64,000 nt of DNA from DATATV01 sp036268615 (lineage in GTDB: Bacteria > Actinomycetota > Actinomycetes > Mycobacteriales > Pseudonocardiaceae). The stretch covers positions 6,136-70,135 of the forward strand of contig DATATV010000098.1 of assembly GCA_036268615.1 (NCBI GenBank). The letters run 5' to 3'. The notes beneath the pieces were generated by a model that ran no database searches, was not told the origin of the DNA, and was given only the letters and a program-made list of their open reading frames with translations. Within the stretch, counting starts at the first letter, position 1; every line of letters begins with the position of its first letter. The translations under genes and the position numbers were made by a program. Positions 24,178 to 33,635 of this stretch are shown piece by piece.

Positions 24178-27100
24178 TTGGGCGTTCGGCAGTGGATCGA
24201 GGACTGGCCGGTCTATCGGCAGGTCAGCGGCACCGACCCGGTGGGTAAGGCAGCCGCGGCCCAGTCGTCCCGGTCCGCGGGTCTGACCGCCCGCACCGAA
24301 CAGGCCGATCGTGTCGTCCGCTCGATCTGCCCCTACTGCGCGGTCGGCTGCGGCCAGCGGGTGTTCGTCAAGGACGAGCAGGTCATCCAGATCGAGGGCG
24401 ATCCCGACTCGCCGATCTCCCGGGGTCGGTTGTGCCCCAAGGGATCGGCCAGCAAGCAGCTGGTGACCAGCCCCACCCGGGTGGACAAGGTGCTCTACCG
24501 GCGACCCAACGGCACCGAGTGGGAGACCCTGTCGCTGGACCGCGCGATGGAGATGATCGCCGACCGGGTGCTCGCCACCCGCGAGCAGACCTGGCAGCAG
24601 AACTTCGACGGCGTGCCGGTCCGGCGCAGCATGGGCATCGCGAGTCTGGGCGGTGCCACGCTGGACAACGAAGAGAACGACCTGATGAAGAAGCTGTACA
24701 CCGCGCGGGGCGCGATCCAGATCGAGAACCAGGCGCGTATTTGACACAGCGCAACGGTGCCCGGTCTGGGTACCTCATTCGGTCGCGGCGGCGCCACGAC
24801 GTTCCAGCAGGACCTGCAGAACTCCGACTGCATCGTCATTGAGGGCTCGAACATGGCCGAGTGCCATCCGGTCGGGTTCCAGTGGGTGATGGAGGCGAAG
24901 GCGCGCGGCGCCCGGATCATTCACATCGATCCCCGGTTCACCCGGACCAGCGCGGTCGCCGACCAGCACGTCCCGCTGCGCGCCGGCTCGGACATCGCCT
25001 TCCTCGGTGGCCTGGTCAACTACGTGCTCTCCCGCGACCTGTACTTCCGCGAGTACGTCGTGGCATACACCAACGCGGGTGCGATCCTGCGGGAGGACTT
25101 CGCCGACACCGAGGAGTTGGACGGCCTGTTCTCCGGGTTCGATCCGGAGAAGCGGCAGTACGACGCGTCCTCCTGGATGTACGAGGGTTCCGAGGCCGCC
25201 CCGGCGTCGGGCACCAACGACACCTGGGACGCCCACGCCGCCCAGGAGCACTCGGCGGAACAGCACGCCAGCAGCGAGCACCAGGACACCTCGCGCGCGG
25301 AGAGCTACGGCAGTGGCGGCGCGAGCACCGACACCAAGCCGGTCATCGACGAGACGCTGACCCACCCGCGCTGTGTCTTCCAGGTGCTCAAGCGGCACTT
25401 CGCCCGCTACACGCCGGAAATGGTCGCCGACGTGTGCGGAGTGTCCGAATCGGACTTCCTCGAAGTGGCCGAGGCGATCACCGCGAACTCCGGTCGCGAG
25501 CGGACCACCGCGTTCGTCTACTCGGTCGGCTGGACCCAGCACACCGTTGGCGCGCAGTACATCCGCACCGCCTCGATCCTGCAGACCCTGCTGGGCAACA
25601 TGGGCCGACCCGGTGGCGGCATCCTGGCGTTGCGCGGCCACGCCTCCATCCAGGGCTCGACCGACATCCCGACCCTGTTCAACCTGCTGCCCGGCTACAT
25701 CCCGATGCCGCACGCCCACCAGCACCAGACGCTGGACGACTTCGTCGCCGCCGACGCGGGCAAGACCGGGTTCTGGGGCAACATGCGGTCCTATCTGGTC
25801 AGCCTGCTCAAGGCCTGGTGGGGCGACGCGGCCACCGAGGACAACGACTTCTGCTTCGACTACCTGCCCCGGTTGACCGGCGACCACGGCACCTACCGGA
25901 CGGTGCTCAACCAGATCGCCGGCGAGTGCAAGGGCTACTTCCTGGTCGGCGAGAACCCGGCCGTCGGCTCGGCCAACGCGAAGCTGCAACGGCTGGGCAT
26001 GGCCAACCTGGACTGGTTGGTGGTGCGCGACTTCCAGCTGATCGAGAGTGCGACCTTCTGGAAGGACGGCCCGGAGATCGAGACCGGCGAGTTGGCCACC
26101 GAGGAGATCCCGACCGAGGTGTTCTTCCTGCCGGCGGCTGCGCACACCGAGAAGGCCGGCAGCTTCACCAACACCCAGCGGTTGGTGCAGTGGCACCACA
26201 AGGCGATCGAGCCGCCCGGCGACGCGCGCAGCGACCTGTGGTTCTACTTCCACCTCGGCCGGATCATCCGGGAGAGACTGGCCGGTTCGACCGACCGGCG
26301 GGACCGGCCGATCCTCGACCTCACCTGGGACTACCCCACCGAGGGCCCGACCGCCGACCCGAGCGCGGACGCCGTGCTGCGTGAGATCAACGGGTTCGGC
26401 CCGGACGGCCCGCTGTCCACCTTCACCGCCCTGAAGGACGACGGCTCGACCACCAGCGGCTGCTGGATCTACTGCGGTGTCTACGCCGAGGGCCACAACC
26501 GTGCGGCGGACCGGAAACCGGCCAGCGAACAGAGCTGGGTCGCGCCGGAGTGGGCCTGGGCATGGCCGGCGAACCGCCGCATCCTCTACAACCGGGCGTC
26601 CGCCGACCCGGAGGGGCGGCCGTGGAGCGAGCGCAAACGTTACGTCTGGTGGGACGCCGAAGCCGGTCGGTGGACCGGGGCTGACGTACCGGACTTCGAG
26701 GTGACCAAACCACCGGACTATCGGCCGCCCGAAGGTGCCACCGCGCAGGCCGCGCTGGCCGGCGTCGACCCGTTCATCATGCAGACCGACGGCAAGGCGT
26801 GGCTCTACGTACCGGCCGGCCTGGCCGACGGGCCGCTGCCCACGCACTACGAGCCGTACGAGTCGCCGGTGGACAACGCGTTCTACAAACAGCAGTCCAA
26901 CCCGACGACGGAAATCATGGGCCGGCGCGGAAACCGTTATCACGGCGCGGAGAACGACGTGTTCCCGTACGTGTTCACCACCTACCGGCTCACCGAGCAC
27001 CACACCGCGGGCGGGATGAGTCGCACGCTGCCCTATCTGGCCGAGCTCCAGCCGGAGTTCTTCTGCGAGGTCTCCCCCGAGTTGGCCCGCGAACGCGGTC

Positions 27101-27429
27101 TGGAACACCACGGCTGGGCCACGATCGTGTCGGCGCGGGCCGCGATCGAGGCGCGCGTGCTGGTCACCGAGCGGGTCCGGCCGCTGAAGGTGCGCGGCCG
27201 GACGATCCACCAGGTCGGGCTGCCCTATCACTGGGGCCCCAACGGACTGAGCACCGGCGACGCGGCCAACGAGCTGCTGTCGCTGGCGCTCGACCCGAAC
27301 GTGCACATCCAGGAGGCCAAGGCGGCGACCTGCGACATCCGGCCCGGCCGCCGGCCACGCGGCCCGGAGCTGCCGCGGTTCCTGGCCGACTACCGGCGCC
27401 GGGCGGGCCTGCCGGCGGACGAGCCCTAG
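24178..27429 (+). CDS. fdhA: Selenocysteine-containing formate dehydrogenase, catalytic subunit
   Basis: A molybdopterin/tungstopterin formate dehydrogenase of 1083 residues read through an in-frame TGA at 24742-24744 (Sec189). An N-terminal 4Fe-4S site is CPYCAVGC with CPKG. The Sec context is ENQARI-Sec-HSATVPGLG, as in FDH-N enzymes, followed by FGRGGATT. A hydrophilic insert rich in His, Glu and Ser lies about 325-380. No Tat signal is visible, so it is probably cytoplasmic. The TTG start with GGGAGG 5 bases before it fits the family start GVRQWIEDWPVYRQ; an ATG at 24109 lacks a ribosome site. A SECIS hairpin follows the TGA, and selA, selB, selD and tRNA-Sec are nearby. Confidence 0.95.
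24742..24780 (+). promoter_or_regulatory. Bacterial SECIS element after the UGA Sec codon
   Basis: After the TGA, GGTGCCC (24756-24762) pairs with GGGTACC (24768-24774), one G-U pair, around the 5-base loop GGTCT. The loop sequence and its distance of 18 bases from the UGA equal those of the Escherichia coli fdhF SECIS. It should recruit the SelB encoded at 31862 to insert selenocysteine. Confidence 0.93.
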
Positions 27430-27483
27430 GCGTCTTCCAAGGGCCATCTCCGCGCAGCCGGAAAGAGGCCCTTGAAAGACGCC
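27429..27483. terminator. Long hairpin between fdhA and the convergent fdh genes
   Basis: GGCGTCTTCCAAGGGCC (27429-27445) pairs with GGCCCTTGAAAGACGCC (27467-27483), one mismatch. It is shared by the two convergent transcripts that encode the formate dehydrogenase subunits. Confidence 0.78.
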
Positions 27484-28431
27484 CTACGACTTGGTGCGGT
27501 CGAGCCGTTCCCGCTGTGGCTGCACGGTGTAGCGCGGGTCCTTGGCCGAGGCGACCCCGGACTGGAAGATGGCGAACCGGGTGCACGCCGACCCGGCCAG
27601 CGCGGCCGCGCCGCCGATCACGGCGGCCACCCGGGAACGACCGCCCAGCAGCCCGCCGACCACCGCGCCGGTCACCGTGAGGGCCTCGGCCGCGCGCATC
27701 AGCTTGCCGGCGGTGCCGGTGTGCAGGGCTTCGCTCACCATGCCCATCCGTCGTTCCCGCAGCCGCCCGGCGGCCAACTCCAGCGCGCCACCCAGAACTG
27801 CCGCCCGTCGGGCCGGCCCGGCCTGGTCGCGGGGCGTGGCCAGCATCCCGAGGCCACCCGCGGCACTCGCCGCCGACCCGACGAAGACGAACGGCAGTTC
27901 GCGGTAGCCCTCGTGCCACGCGGGGACAGCGGTGTCCGCGACGAGCACGCCGGTGTACGCGGCGACCGCCGGCCCGACCAGCCCCGCGCCGATCGTGGCG
28001 ACCCGACCCAGCCGGGTGAACCGGCCGGTCACGTCGGTCAGCGCGGCGAGCCCCACCTGCGGACCGTAGGCGCTCAGAATCCAGGTGCCGATGCTCATCG
28101 GCGAACTCGGCTTGACCACCCGCAACATGTTCACGAACCGGGCCGGCCGGCCGAGATCGTGCACCAGCGCGTACATCGACGCGGAGATGGCGACGAGCGC
28201 GCCGACCTTGCCCGTCCTGGCCAGTGCGGGCCGGCCGGTCAGCTCGGCGCCGGCGGCGAGGACCGAGGACGCACCGGCGAGGCCGCCGAGAAACAGGTAG
28301 CCGGCGATGTCGGTGGCCGCCCAGGTCGGCGGCCGCAGGATGGGCCTGCCGTAGTACGAACTGAACTCCGCGTCCGGGACCATCGCCTGCTCGCCGCGGC
28401 GACGACGCCGGCCGGTCGGTGCCTGGCTCAT
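27484..28431 (-). CDS. NrfD/PsrC-like membrane subunit of formate dehydrogenase
   Basis: A 315-residue integral membrane protein with about 8 hydrophobic segments, of the polysulfide reductase NrfD family, which binds quinone and takes electrons from the iron-sulfur subunit. GRPILRPPTWAATDIAGYLFLGGLAG and KPSSPMSIGTWILSAYG are family-like stretches. It replaces the cytochrome b gamma subunit of FDH-N. It overlaps the iron-sulfur subunit gene by 4 bases (ATGA). Confidence 0.85.
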   Translation of the reverse strand: MSQAPTGRRRRRGEQAMVPDAEFSSYYGRPILRPPTWAATDIAGYLFLGGLAGASSVLAAGAELTGRPALARTGKVGALVAISASMYALVHDLGRPARFVNMLRVVKPSSPMSIGTWILSAYGPQVGLAALTDVTGRFTRLGRVATIGAGLVGPAVAAYTGVLVADTAVPAWHEGYRELPFVFVGSAASAAGGLGMLATPRDQAGPARRAAVLGGALELAAGRLRERRMGMVSEALHTGTAGKLMRAAEALTVTGAVVGGLLGGRSRVAAVIGGAAALAGSACTRFAIFQSGVASAKDPRYTVQPQRERLDRTKS

Positions 28432-29318
28432 GAACGCCGCCCGCCCAGGAAGCTGATCGCGATGCCGGCCAACAGGGTGGCGGCGGCCACGCCCGCGTGC
28501 TTCCACATCGCGGGCAGGTCCCGGGTGGTCACCACCGGGTCCGGGGGCAGGCCGTAGACCTCGGGTTCGTCCAGCAGCAGGAAGAACGCGCCGTCACCGC
28601 CGACCCCGTCGTTCTCGTCGCGGCCGTAGAGTCGTGCGTCGGTGACCCCGCGCTCCTGCAGGGCGGCCAGCCGCGCGTCGGCCCGCTCCCGCAGTTCGTC
28701 CAGTTCGCCGTACTGGATGGAGTCGGTGGGGCAGGCCTGCGCGCAGGCGGGCTGCATCCCGGCGCCGAGCCGGTCGTAACACATCGTGCACTTCCACGCC
28801 CGCCCGTCGTCCTCGCGCTGGTCGATCACGCCGTACGGACACGCGGGAATGCAGTAGCCGCAACCGTTGCAGATGTCGGGCTGGACCACGACGGTGCCGA
28901 ACTCGGTACGGAACAGTGCCCCGGTCGGGCACACGTCCAGGCAGGCGGCGTGGGTGCAGTGCTTGCACACGTCGCTGGACATCAGCCAGCGGAACTCGGT
29001 GCGCTCGCCCTCACCCTGCTCCCCCGGCTTGGTGAACGTGGGCAGGCCGAGATCGACGGCCGGCTTGCGCTGCTCGATGAACGCCACGTGCCGCCAGGTG
29101 TTCGCGCTGAGGCCACCGGTGTTGTCGTAGGACATTCCGGTGAAGTCCAGCCCGTCCTCGGGCACGTCGTTCCATTCCTTGCAGGCCACTTCGCACGCCT
29201 TGCAGCCGATGCACACGCTGGTGTCGGTGAAGAAGCCGTGCCGGGGCTGGGGATCGGCATAACCGGACCTGCCCGGCGGGTCATCGGCGGTCAGCAGGTC
29301 ACGCAGGTTGAACGACAT
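28428..29318 (-). CDS. fdhB: Formate dehydrogenase iron-sulfur subunit
   Basis: A 296-residue electron-transfer subunit with four 4Fe-4S sites: CIGCKACEVAC, CKHCTHAACLDVCPTGAL, CNGCGYCIPACPYGVI and CTMCYDRLGAG with CAQACPTDSI. A C-terminal membrane helix (GVAAATLLAGIAISFLGG) anchors it, as in FdnH. AGGAGG lies 10 bases before the ATG. It sits between selD upstream and the membrane subunit downstream on the minus strand and should link FdhA to the NrfD-like quinone site. Confidence 0.92.
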   Translation of the reverse strand: MSFNLRDLLTADDPPGRSGYADPQPRHGFFTDTSVCIGCKACEVACKEWNDVPEDGLDFTGMSYDNTGGLSANTWRHVAFIEQRKPAVDLGLPTFTKPGEQGEGERTEFRWLMSSDVCKHCTHAACLDVCPTGALFRTEFGTVVVQPDICNGCGYCIPACPYGVIDQREDDGRAWKCTMCYDRLGAGMQPACAQACPTDSIQYGELDELRERADARLAALQERGVTDARLYGRDENDGVGGDGAFFLLLDEPEVYGLPPDPVVTTRDLPAMWKHAGVAAATLLAGIAISFLGGRRS

Positions 29319-29346
29319 GATTTCGCGTCCTCCTCGGCGGCAGTGT

Positions 29347-30363
29347 CTAGCGGACGATGATCGGATGGTCGCCGGCCGGGACCAGCTCACCCACCACGGT
29401 GGCACCGGGAATCTCGCCGGCCAGCAGCAGGCCGCCGGAGGTCTGGGCGTCGGCGAGCAGCAACGCCTCGTCCTCGTCGACCGCGGTCAGGTCGGCGTGC
29501 GGACGCACCCAGTCGAGGTTGCGCCGGGTGCCACCGCTGACGTAGCCGTCCCGCAGGGCCTGCCGGGCGCCGTCCAGGTAGGGCACGGCGGCCGCGTCGA
29601 TCACCGCGGTCACCCCGCTCGCCCGGGCCAGCTTGTAGGCGTGCCCGAGCAGACCGAAGCCGGTCACGTCGGTGGCGCACCGGATGCCCGCGGCCAGCGC
29701 GGCCTCGGCCGCGTCCCGGTTGAGCGCCACCATCGTGGCCACCGCGTTGGCGAAGACCTCGCCGGTCGCCTTGTGTCGGCTGTTCAGCACCCCGATGCCC
29801 AGCGGCTTGGTCAGCGACAAGGGGATGCCGGCTCGACCAGAATCGTTGCGCAGCAACCGATCCGGATTCGCGATGCCGGTCACCGCCAGGCCGTACTTGG
29901 GTTCCGGGTCGTCCACGCTGTGCCCACCGGCGACGTGGCAACCGGCGGCCGACGCGACCTCCAGCCCACCCCGCAGTGTCTCGGCGGCCAGTTCGAACGG
30001 CAGCGTCTCGCGCGGCCAGGCGAGCAGGTTGACCGCCACCACCGGTCGGCCGCCCATCGCGTACACGTCCGACAGCGCGTTCGCGGCGGCGATCCGGCCC
30101 CAGTCGTACGGGTCGTCCACGACGGGCGTGAAGAAGTCGGTGGTGAGGACCAACGCCGACCCGCCTGCCATCCGGACCACGGCCGCGTCGTCGCCGTGGT
30201 CGAGACCGACGATCAGCTCCCCCACCGGATCGGCCACCGGCGCCGCGCCGACCAGCCCGGACACGATCTGCTCCAGCTCGCCGGGCGGGATCTTGCAGGC
30301 GCAGCCACCGCCGTGCGCGTACTGGGTGAGCCGGATCGTCGGAGTCGTCACCGTCGAGGTCAT
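29347..30363 (-). CDS. selD: Selenophosphate synthetase (selenide, water dikinase)
   Basis: A 338-residue SelD that makes selenophosphate from selenide and ATP. The N-terminal catalytic segment is GGGCACKIPPGEL, with Cys in the place where some homologues have Sec, and LDHGDDAAVVR, TTDFFTPVVDDPYDWGRIAAANALSDVYAMGG and TDVTGFGLLGH are characteristic. It precedes fdhB by 28 bases and may be co-transcribed with it. It is divergent from tRNA-Sec and selA. Confidence 0.95.
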   Translation of the reverse strand: MTSTVTTPTIRLTQYAHGGGCACKIPPGELEQIVSGLVGAAPVADPVGELIVGLDHGDDAAVVRMAGGSALVLTTDFFTPVVDDPYDWGRIAAANALSDVYAMGGRPVVAVNLLAWPRETLPFELAAETLRGGLEVASAAGCHVAGGHSVDDPEPKYGLAVTGIANPDRLLRNDSGRAGIPLSLTKPLGIGVLNSRHKATGEVFANAVATMVALNRDAAEAALAAGIRCATDVTGFGLLGHAYKLARASGVTAVIDAAAVPYLDGARQALRDGYVSGGTRRNLDWVRPHADLTAVDEDEALLLADAQTSGGLLLAGEIPGATVVGELVPAGDHPIIVR

Positions 30364-30436
30364 GGGGTCATCGTCGTCTTTACCGGCCCCGTTCGCACCT
30401 CTCCCCGAGGATTGCCATGATGACCACATGGCGCAG

Positions 30437-30531
30437 GGAGGCGTATTCGACCTGGTGGTCGGCCCGGTCTTCAAAACCGTGGAACGGCAGGAGCTGTCGT
30501 TGGCGGGTTCGATTCCCGTCCGCCTCCGCCA
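30437..30531 (+). tRNA. selC: tRNA-Sec (anticodon UCA)
   Basis: The acceptor arm GGAGGCG pairs with CGCCTCC. The D arm is the long form typical of tRNA-Sec: TCGACC and GGTCGG around a 4-base TGGT loop. The anticodon loop is CTTCAAA (TCA), the variable arm is long (AACGGCAG/CTGTCGTT), the T loop is GGTTCGATTCC, and CCA is encoded. It lies between the divergent selD and selA genes, 18 bases before selA. Confidence 0.95.
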
Positions 30532-30548
30532 CGAACGGCGGCCAGAGC

Positions 30549-31871
30549 ATGGCTGAACCGGCGGCCGACCCCCGGCGGCGGATCGCCGGCACCGACACCC
30601 TGCTGGCCGATCCGCGCTGCGCGGACCTGGTCACGGTGCTGGGCCGGCCCGCGGTCAAGGCGGCCATTGTGGCCGCCCAGGACCGGGCCCGAGCGGGCGA
30701 CCTCAACCCGGAGGACGTGCTGGACACGGCGTTGGCCGCGCTGTCGGCCGCCCCGGCCGGCCCACGTCCGGTGATCAACGCGACCGGCGTGCTCGTGCAC
30801 ACCAACCTCGGCCGCGCTCCGCTGTCGGCCACAGCGCGCGCGGCGCTGGTGGCCGCGGCCGGCTGCACCGACGTCGAGTTCGACCTGGCCACCGGGCGGC
30901 GAGCGCCCCGGGGCACCGACACGCTGGCCGCGCTGGCCGCCGCGGCGCCCGACGCCGAGGCCGTGCACGTGGTCAACAACAACGCCGCCGCGCTGCTGCT
31001 GTGCGCGCTGGTGCTCGCCGCCGGCCGGGAGATCGTGGTCAGCCGCGGCGAACTCGTGGAGATCGGCGACGGCTTCCGCATCCCCGACCTGCTGGCCAGC
31101 ACCGGCGCCCGGCTGCGCGAGGTCGGCACGACCAACCGGACCCACGTCCGCGACTACGCCGACGCGATCGGACCGGACACGGCGTTCCTGCTCAAGGTGC
31201 ACCCGTCGAACTTCCAGGTCAGCGGCTTCACCACCGAGGTCGGCACGAGCCGGCTGGCCGAGTTGGGACCGCCGGTCGTGGTCGACATCGGCTCCGGCCT
31301 GCTGACACCGCACCCGCTGCTGCCGGACGAACCGGACGCGGCCACCGCACTGCGGGCCGGGGCCGCGCTGGTCACCGCGAGCGGCGACAAGCTGCTCGGC
31401 GGACCGCAGGCCGGCCTGCTGCTGGGCCGGCTGGACCTGGTCACCCGACTGCGCCGGCATCCGGCCGCGCGGGCGCTGCGAGTGGACAAGCTGACCCTGG
31501 CCGCGCTGGCGGCGACCCTGCGCGGCCCGGCCGAGCCCCCGGTGCGCGCGGCGCTGGAACTGCCGGCGGCCGAGGTACGGGCTCGCGCGGCGGCGATGGC
31601 GGCGCGACTGGCGGGGCAGGGAGTGGACGCCGTCGCGGTCGACTCGGTCTCGGTGGTCGGCGGTGGCGGCGCCCCCGGAGTCCGGTTGCCCAGTGCGGCG
31701 GTCAGCCTGCCGGCGGAGTTCGGGCCCGGGTTGCGGACGGCGGCGACCGCGGTGGTCGGCCGGGTCGAGGGTGGCCGCTGCCTGCTCGACCTGCGCACGG
31801 TCGCTGCAGCCGAGGAACCTTCGGTCGAGACGGCCGCGCTCGCCGTGCACCGGGCCCGGCAATGCGGGTGA
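30549..31871 (+). CDS. selA: L-seryl-tRNA(Sec) selenium transferase
   Basis: A 440-residue PLP enzyme that converts Ser-tRNA-Sec to Sec-tRNA-Sec with selenophosphate. Landmarks are PVINATGVLVHTNLGRAPLS, VNNNAAALLL, SRGELVEIGDGFRIPD and the PLP Lys in ASGDKLLGGPQAG (Lys281). It starts 18 bases after tRNA-Sec and overlaps selB by 10 bases, so tRNA-Sec, selA and selB are probably one transcript. Confidence 0.95.
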   Translation: MAEPAADPRRRIAGTDTLLADPRCADLVTVLGRPAVKAAIVAAQDRARAGDLNPEDVLDTALAALSAAPAGPRPVINATGVLVHTNLGRAPLSATARAALVAAAGCTDVEFDLATGRRAPRGTDTLAALAAAAPDAEAVHVVNNNAAALLLCALVLAAGREIVVSRGELVEIGDGFRIPDLLASTGARLREVGTTNRTHVRDYADAIGPDTAFLLKVHPSNFQVSGFTTEVGTSRLAELGPPVVVDIGSGLLTPHPLLPDEPDAATALRAGAALVTASGDKLLGGPQAGLLLGRLDLVTRLRRHPAARALRVDKLTLAALAATLRGPAEPPVRAALELPAAEVRARAAAMAARLAGQGVDAVAVDSVSVVGGGGAPGVRLPSAAVSLPAEFGPGLRTAATAVVGRVEGGRCLLDLRTVAAAEEPSVETAALAVHRARQCG

Positions 31872-33625
31872 TCGCCACCGCCGGGCACGTCGACCACGGC
31901 AAGTCCACTGTGATCAGAGCGCTGACCGGGATGGAACCCGACCGCTGGGCCGAGGAACAGCGGCGCGGCCTGACCATCGGGCTGGGCTTCGTGTGGACCA
32001 CGCTGCCCGGCGTCGGCGAGGTCGCGTTCGTCGACGTGCCCGGCCACGAGAAGTTCGTGCCCACCATGCTCGCCGGGGTCGGCCCGGTGCCCGCGGTGCT
32101 GTTCGTGGTGGCCGCGGACGGCGGTTGGATGCCCCAGTCCGACGAACACCTGGCCGCGCTGGACGCGTTCGGCGTGCGCCACGGCATGCTCGCGGTGACC
32201 AGGGCCGATCTGGCCGACCCGGCACCGGCGATGGCCGACGCGCTGACCCGGATCGGCCGCACCAGCCTCGGCGAGTTGCCCGCGGTGGCGGTCAGCGCGC
32301 GCACCGGGCGGGGCCTCGACAAGCTGCGGGCCGCACTGGTCACGCTCGCCACCCAGGTCGGTCCCGGCGATCCGGCCGCGGACGTCCGGCTGTGGATCGA
32401 CCGCACGTTCACCATCGACGGCGCCGGCACCGTGGTCACCGGCACCCTGGCCGCCGGCACGCTCCGAGTCGAGGACCAGCTGGTCCTCGCCGGCAGCGGC
32501 GAACGGGTACGCGTGCGTGCCTTGCAATCCCTGGGCAAGGACCTCGACGTGGTCGTGCCGGCGGCGCGGGTCGCGGTGAACCTGCGCGGGACGGCCCGCC
32601 CGTCCGTCGGGCCCGGCGACGCGCTGCTCACTCGGGACGTGTGGCGGCGCACGGACGTACTGGACGCCGTGCTGACCGGTGACGACGCCCGGCAGCTGCC
32701 CCGAGAACTGGTGTTGCACATCGGATCGGCGGCCGTCCGGGTGCGGCCGCGCGCCCTCGGACCGACCACGACGCGACTGCGCCTGGCCCGGCCACTGCCG
32801 CTGCGGGTCGGCGACCGCGTGCTGCTGCGCGACCCCGGCCGCCACCGGGTCGCCGCCCGCGCGGACGTGCTGGACATCGACCCGCCCGACCTGCACCGCC
32901 GGGGCGCCGCCGCCGCCCGGGCCGCGGAACTCACCGCGCTGGCCGGCGCGCCCGCGGTCGAACAGGCCGAGGCATTGCTGCGCCGGCAACGATTCCTGGC
33001 CCCGGCCGGCTTCCGGATCGCCGGCCTGCCGGTCGTCGGCCAGCCGGTGAGCGTGCTGCGGGCCGACCCGACCGCATTGGCGGCTGCGCTGGCCCAGCTG
33101 CCCGGCACGGTCCGCACGTGGTCGGCCGACAACCCGCTCGCCGCCGGGATGCCCCTGGACGTGCTGCGACAGGCCCTCGACCTGCCCGACCTGGCCACGA
33201 CCGAACACCTCGTGCGCGACGCCGACCTGTCGCTCGCCGACGGTCGCGTCCGGCCGGCCGCCGACCCGGCCGCCCTGCCGCCCACCTTGCAGGCCGCGGT
33301 GGACACCGTGCGTGCCGACCTGTCTTCGGCGCCGTTCGTCGCGCCGGACACGAATCGGCTGGCCGAGCTGGGTTTGGGTTACCAGGAGCTGGCCGCGGCC
33401 GCCCGCGCGGGGCAGCTGCTGCGGGTGGGTAACGGCATCGTGCTGCTCCCCGACGCCGAACAGCGCGCCGCCGAGATCCTGGCCACGCTGCCCGCTCCGT
33501 TCACGGTCGCGCAGGCCCGGCAAGCGCTGGACACCACCCGCCGGGTCGCCGTGCCGCTGCTGGAACTGTTGGACCGCAACGGAATCACCCGCCGGCTGAC
33601 CGACGGCACCCGCCACCTCCGCTGA
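31862..33625 (+). CDS. selB: Selenocysteine-specific elongation factor
   Basis: A 587-residue translational GTPase that delivers Sec-tRNA to the ribosome at UGA codons with a SECIS. The GTPase motifs are AGHVDHGKST, RGLTIGLGF, DVPGHEKFVPTM and TRAD (in place of NKxD), followed by EF-Tu-like domains 2 and 3. From about residue 345 come winged-helix repeats that should bind the SECIS hairpin. The start overlaps the end of selA. Confidence 0.95.
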   Translation: MRVIATAGHVDHGKSTVIRALTGMEPDRWAEEQRRGLTIGLGFVWTTLPGVGEVAFVDVPGHEKFVPTMLAGVGPVPAVLFVVAADGGWMPQSDEHLAALDAFGVRHGMLAVTRADLADPAPAMADALTRIGRTSLGELPAVAVSARTGRGLDKLRAALVTLATQVGPGDPAADVRLWIDRTFTIDGAGTVVTGTLAAGTLRVEDQLVLAGSGERVRVRALQSLGKDLDVVVPAARVAVNLRGTARPSVGPGDALLTRDVWRRTDVLDAVLTGDDARQLPRELVLHIGSAAVRVRPRALGPTTTRLRLARPLPLRVGDRVLLRDPGRHRVAARADVLDIDPPDLHRRGAAAARAAELTALAGAPAVEQAEALLRRQRFLAPAGFRIAGLPVVGQPVSVLRADPTALAAALAQLPGTVRTWSADNPLAAGMPLDVLRQALDLPDLATTEHLVRDADLSLADGRVRPAADPAALPPTLQAAVDTVRADLSSAPFVAPDTNRLAELGLGYQELAAAARAGQLLRVGNGIVLLPDAEQRAAEILATLPAPFTVAQARQALDTTRRVAVPLLELLDRNGITRRLTDGTRHLR

Positions 33626-33635
33626 GCACGATCGC

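Noticed and set aside
24757..27429. FdhA as a separate gene starting after the TGA
   Set aside because: The first codon would be a GTG inside the SECIS hairpin, and the iron-sulfur site and Sec residue are encoded upstream in the same frame.
24775..27447. 890-residue minus-strand frame opposite fdhA
   Set aside because: Antisense shadow of a strongly supported gene; low complexity and no motif.
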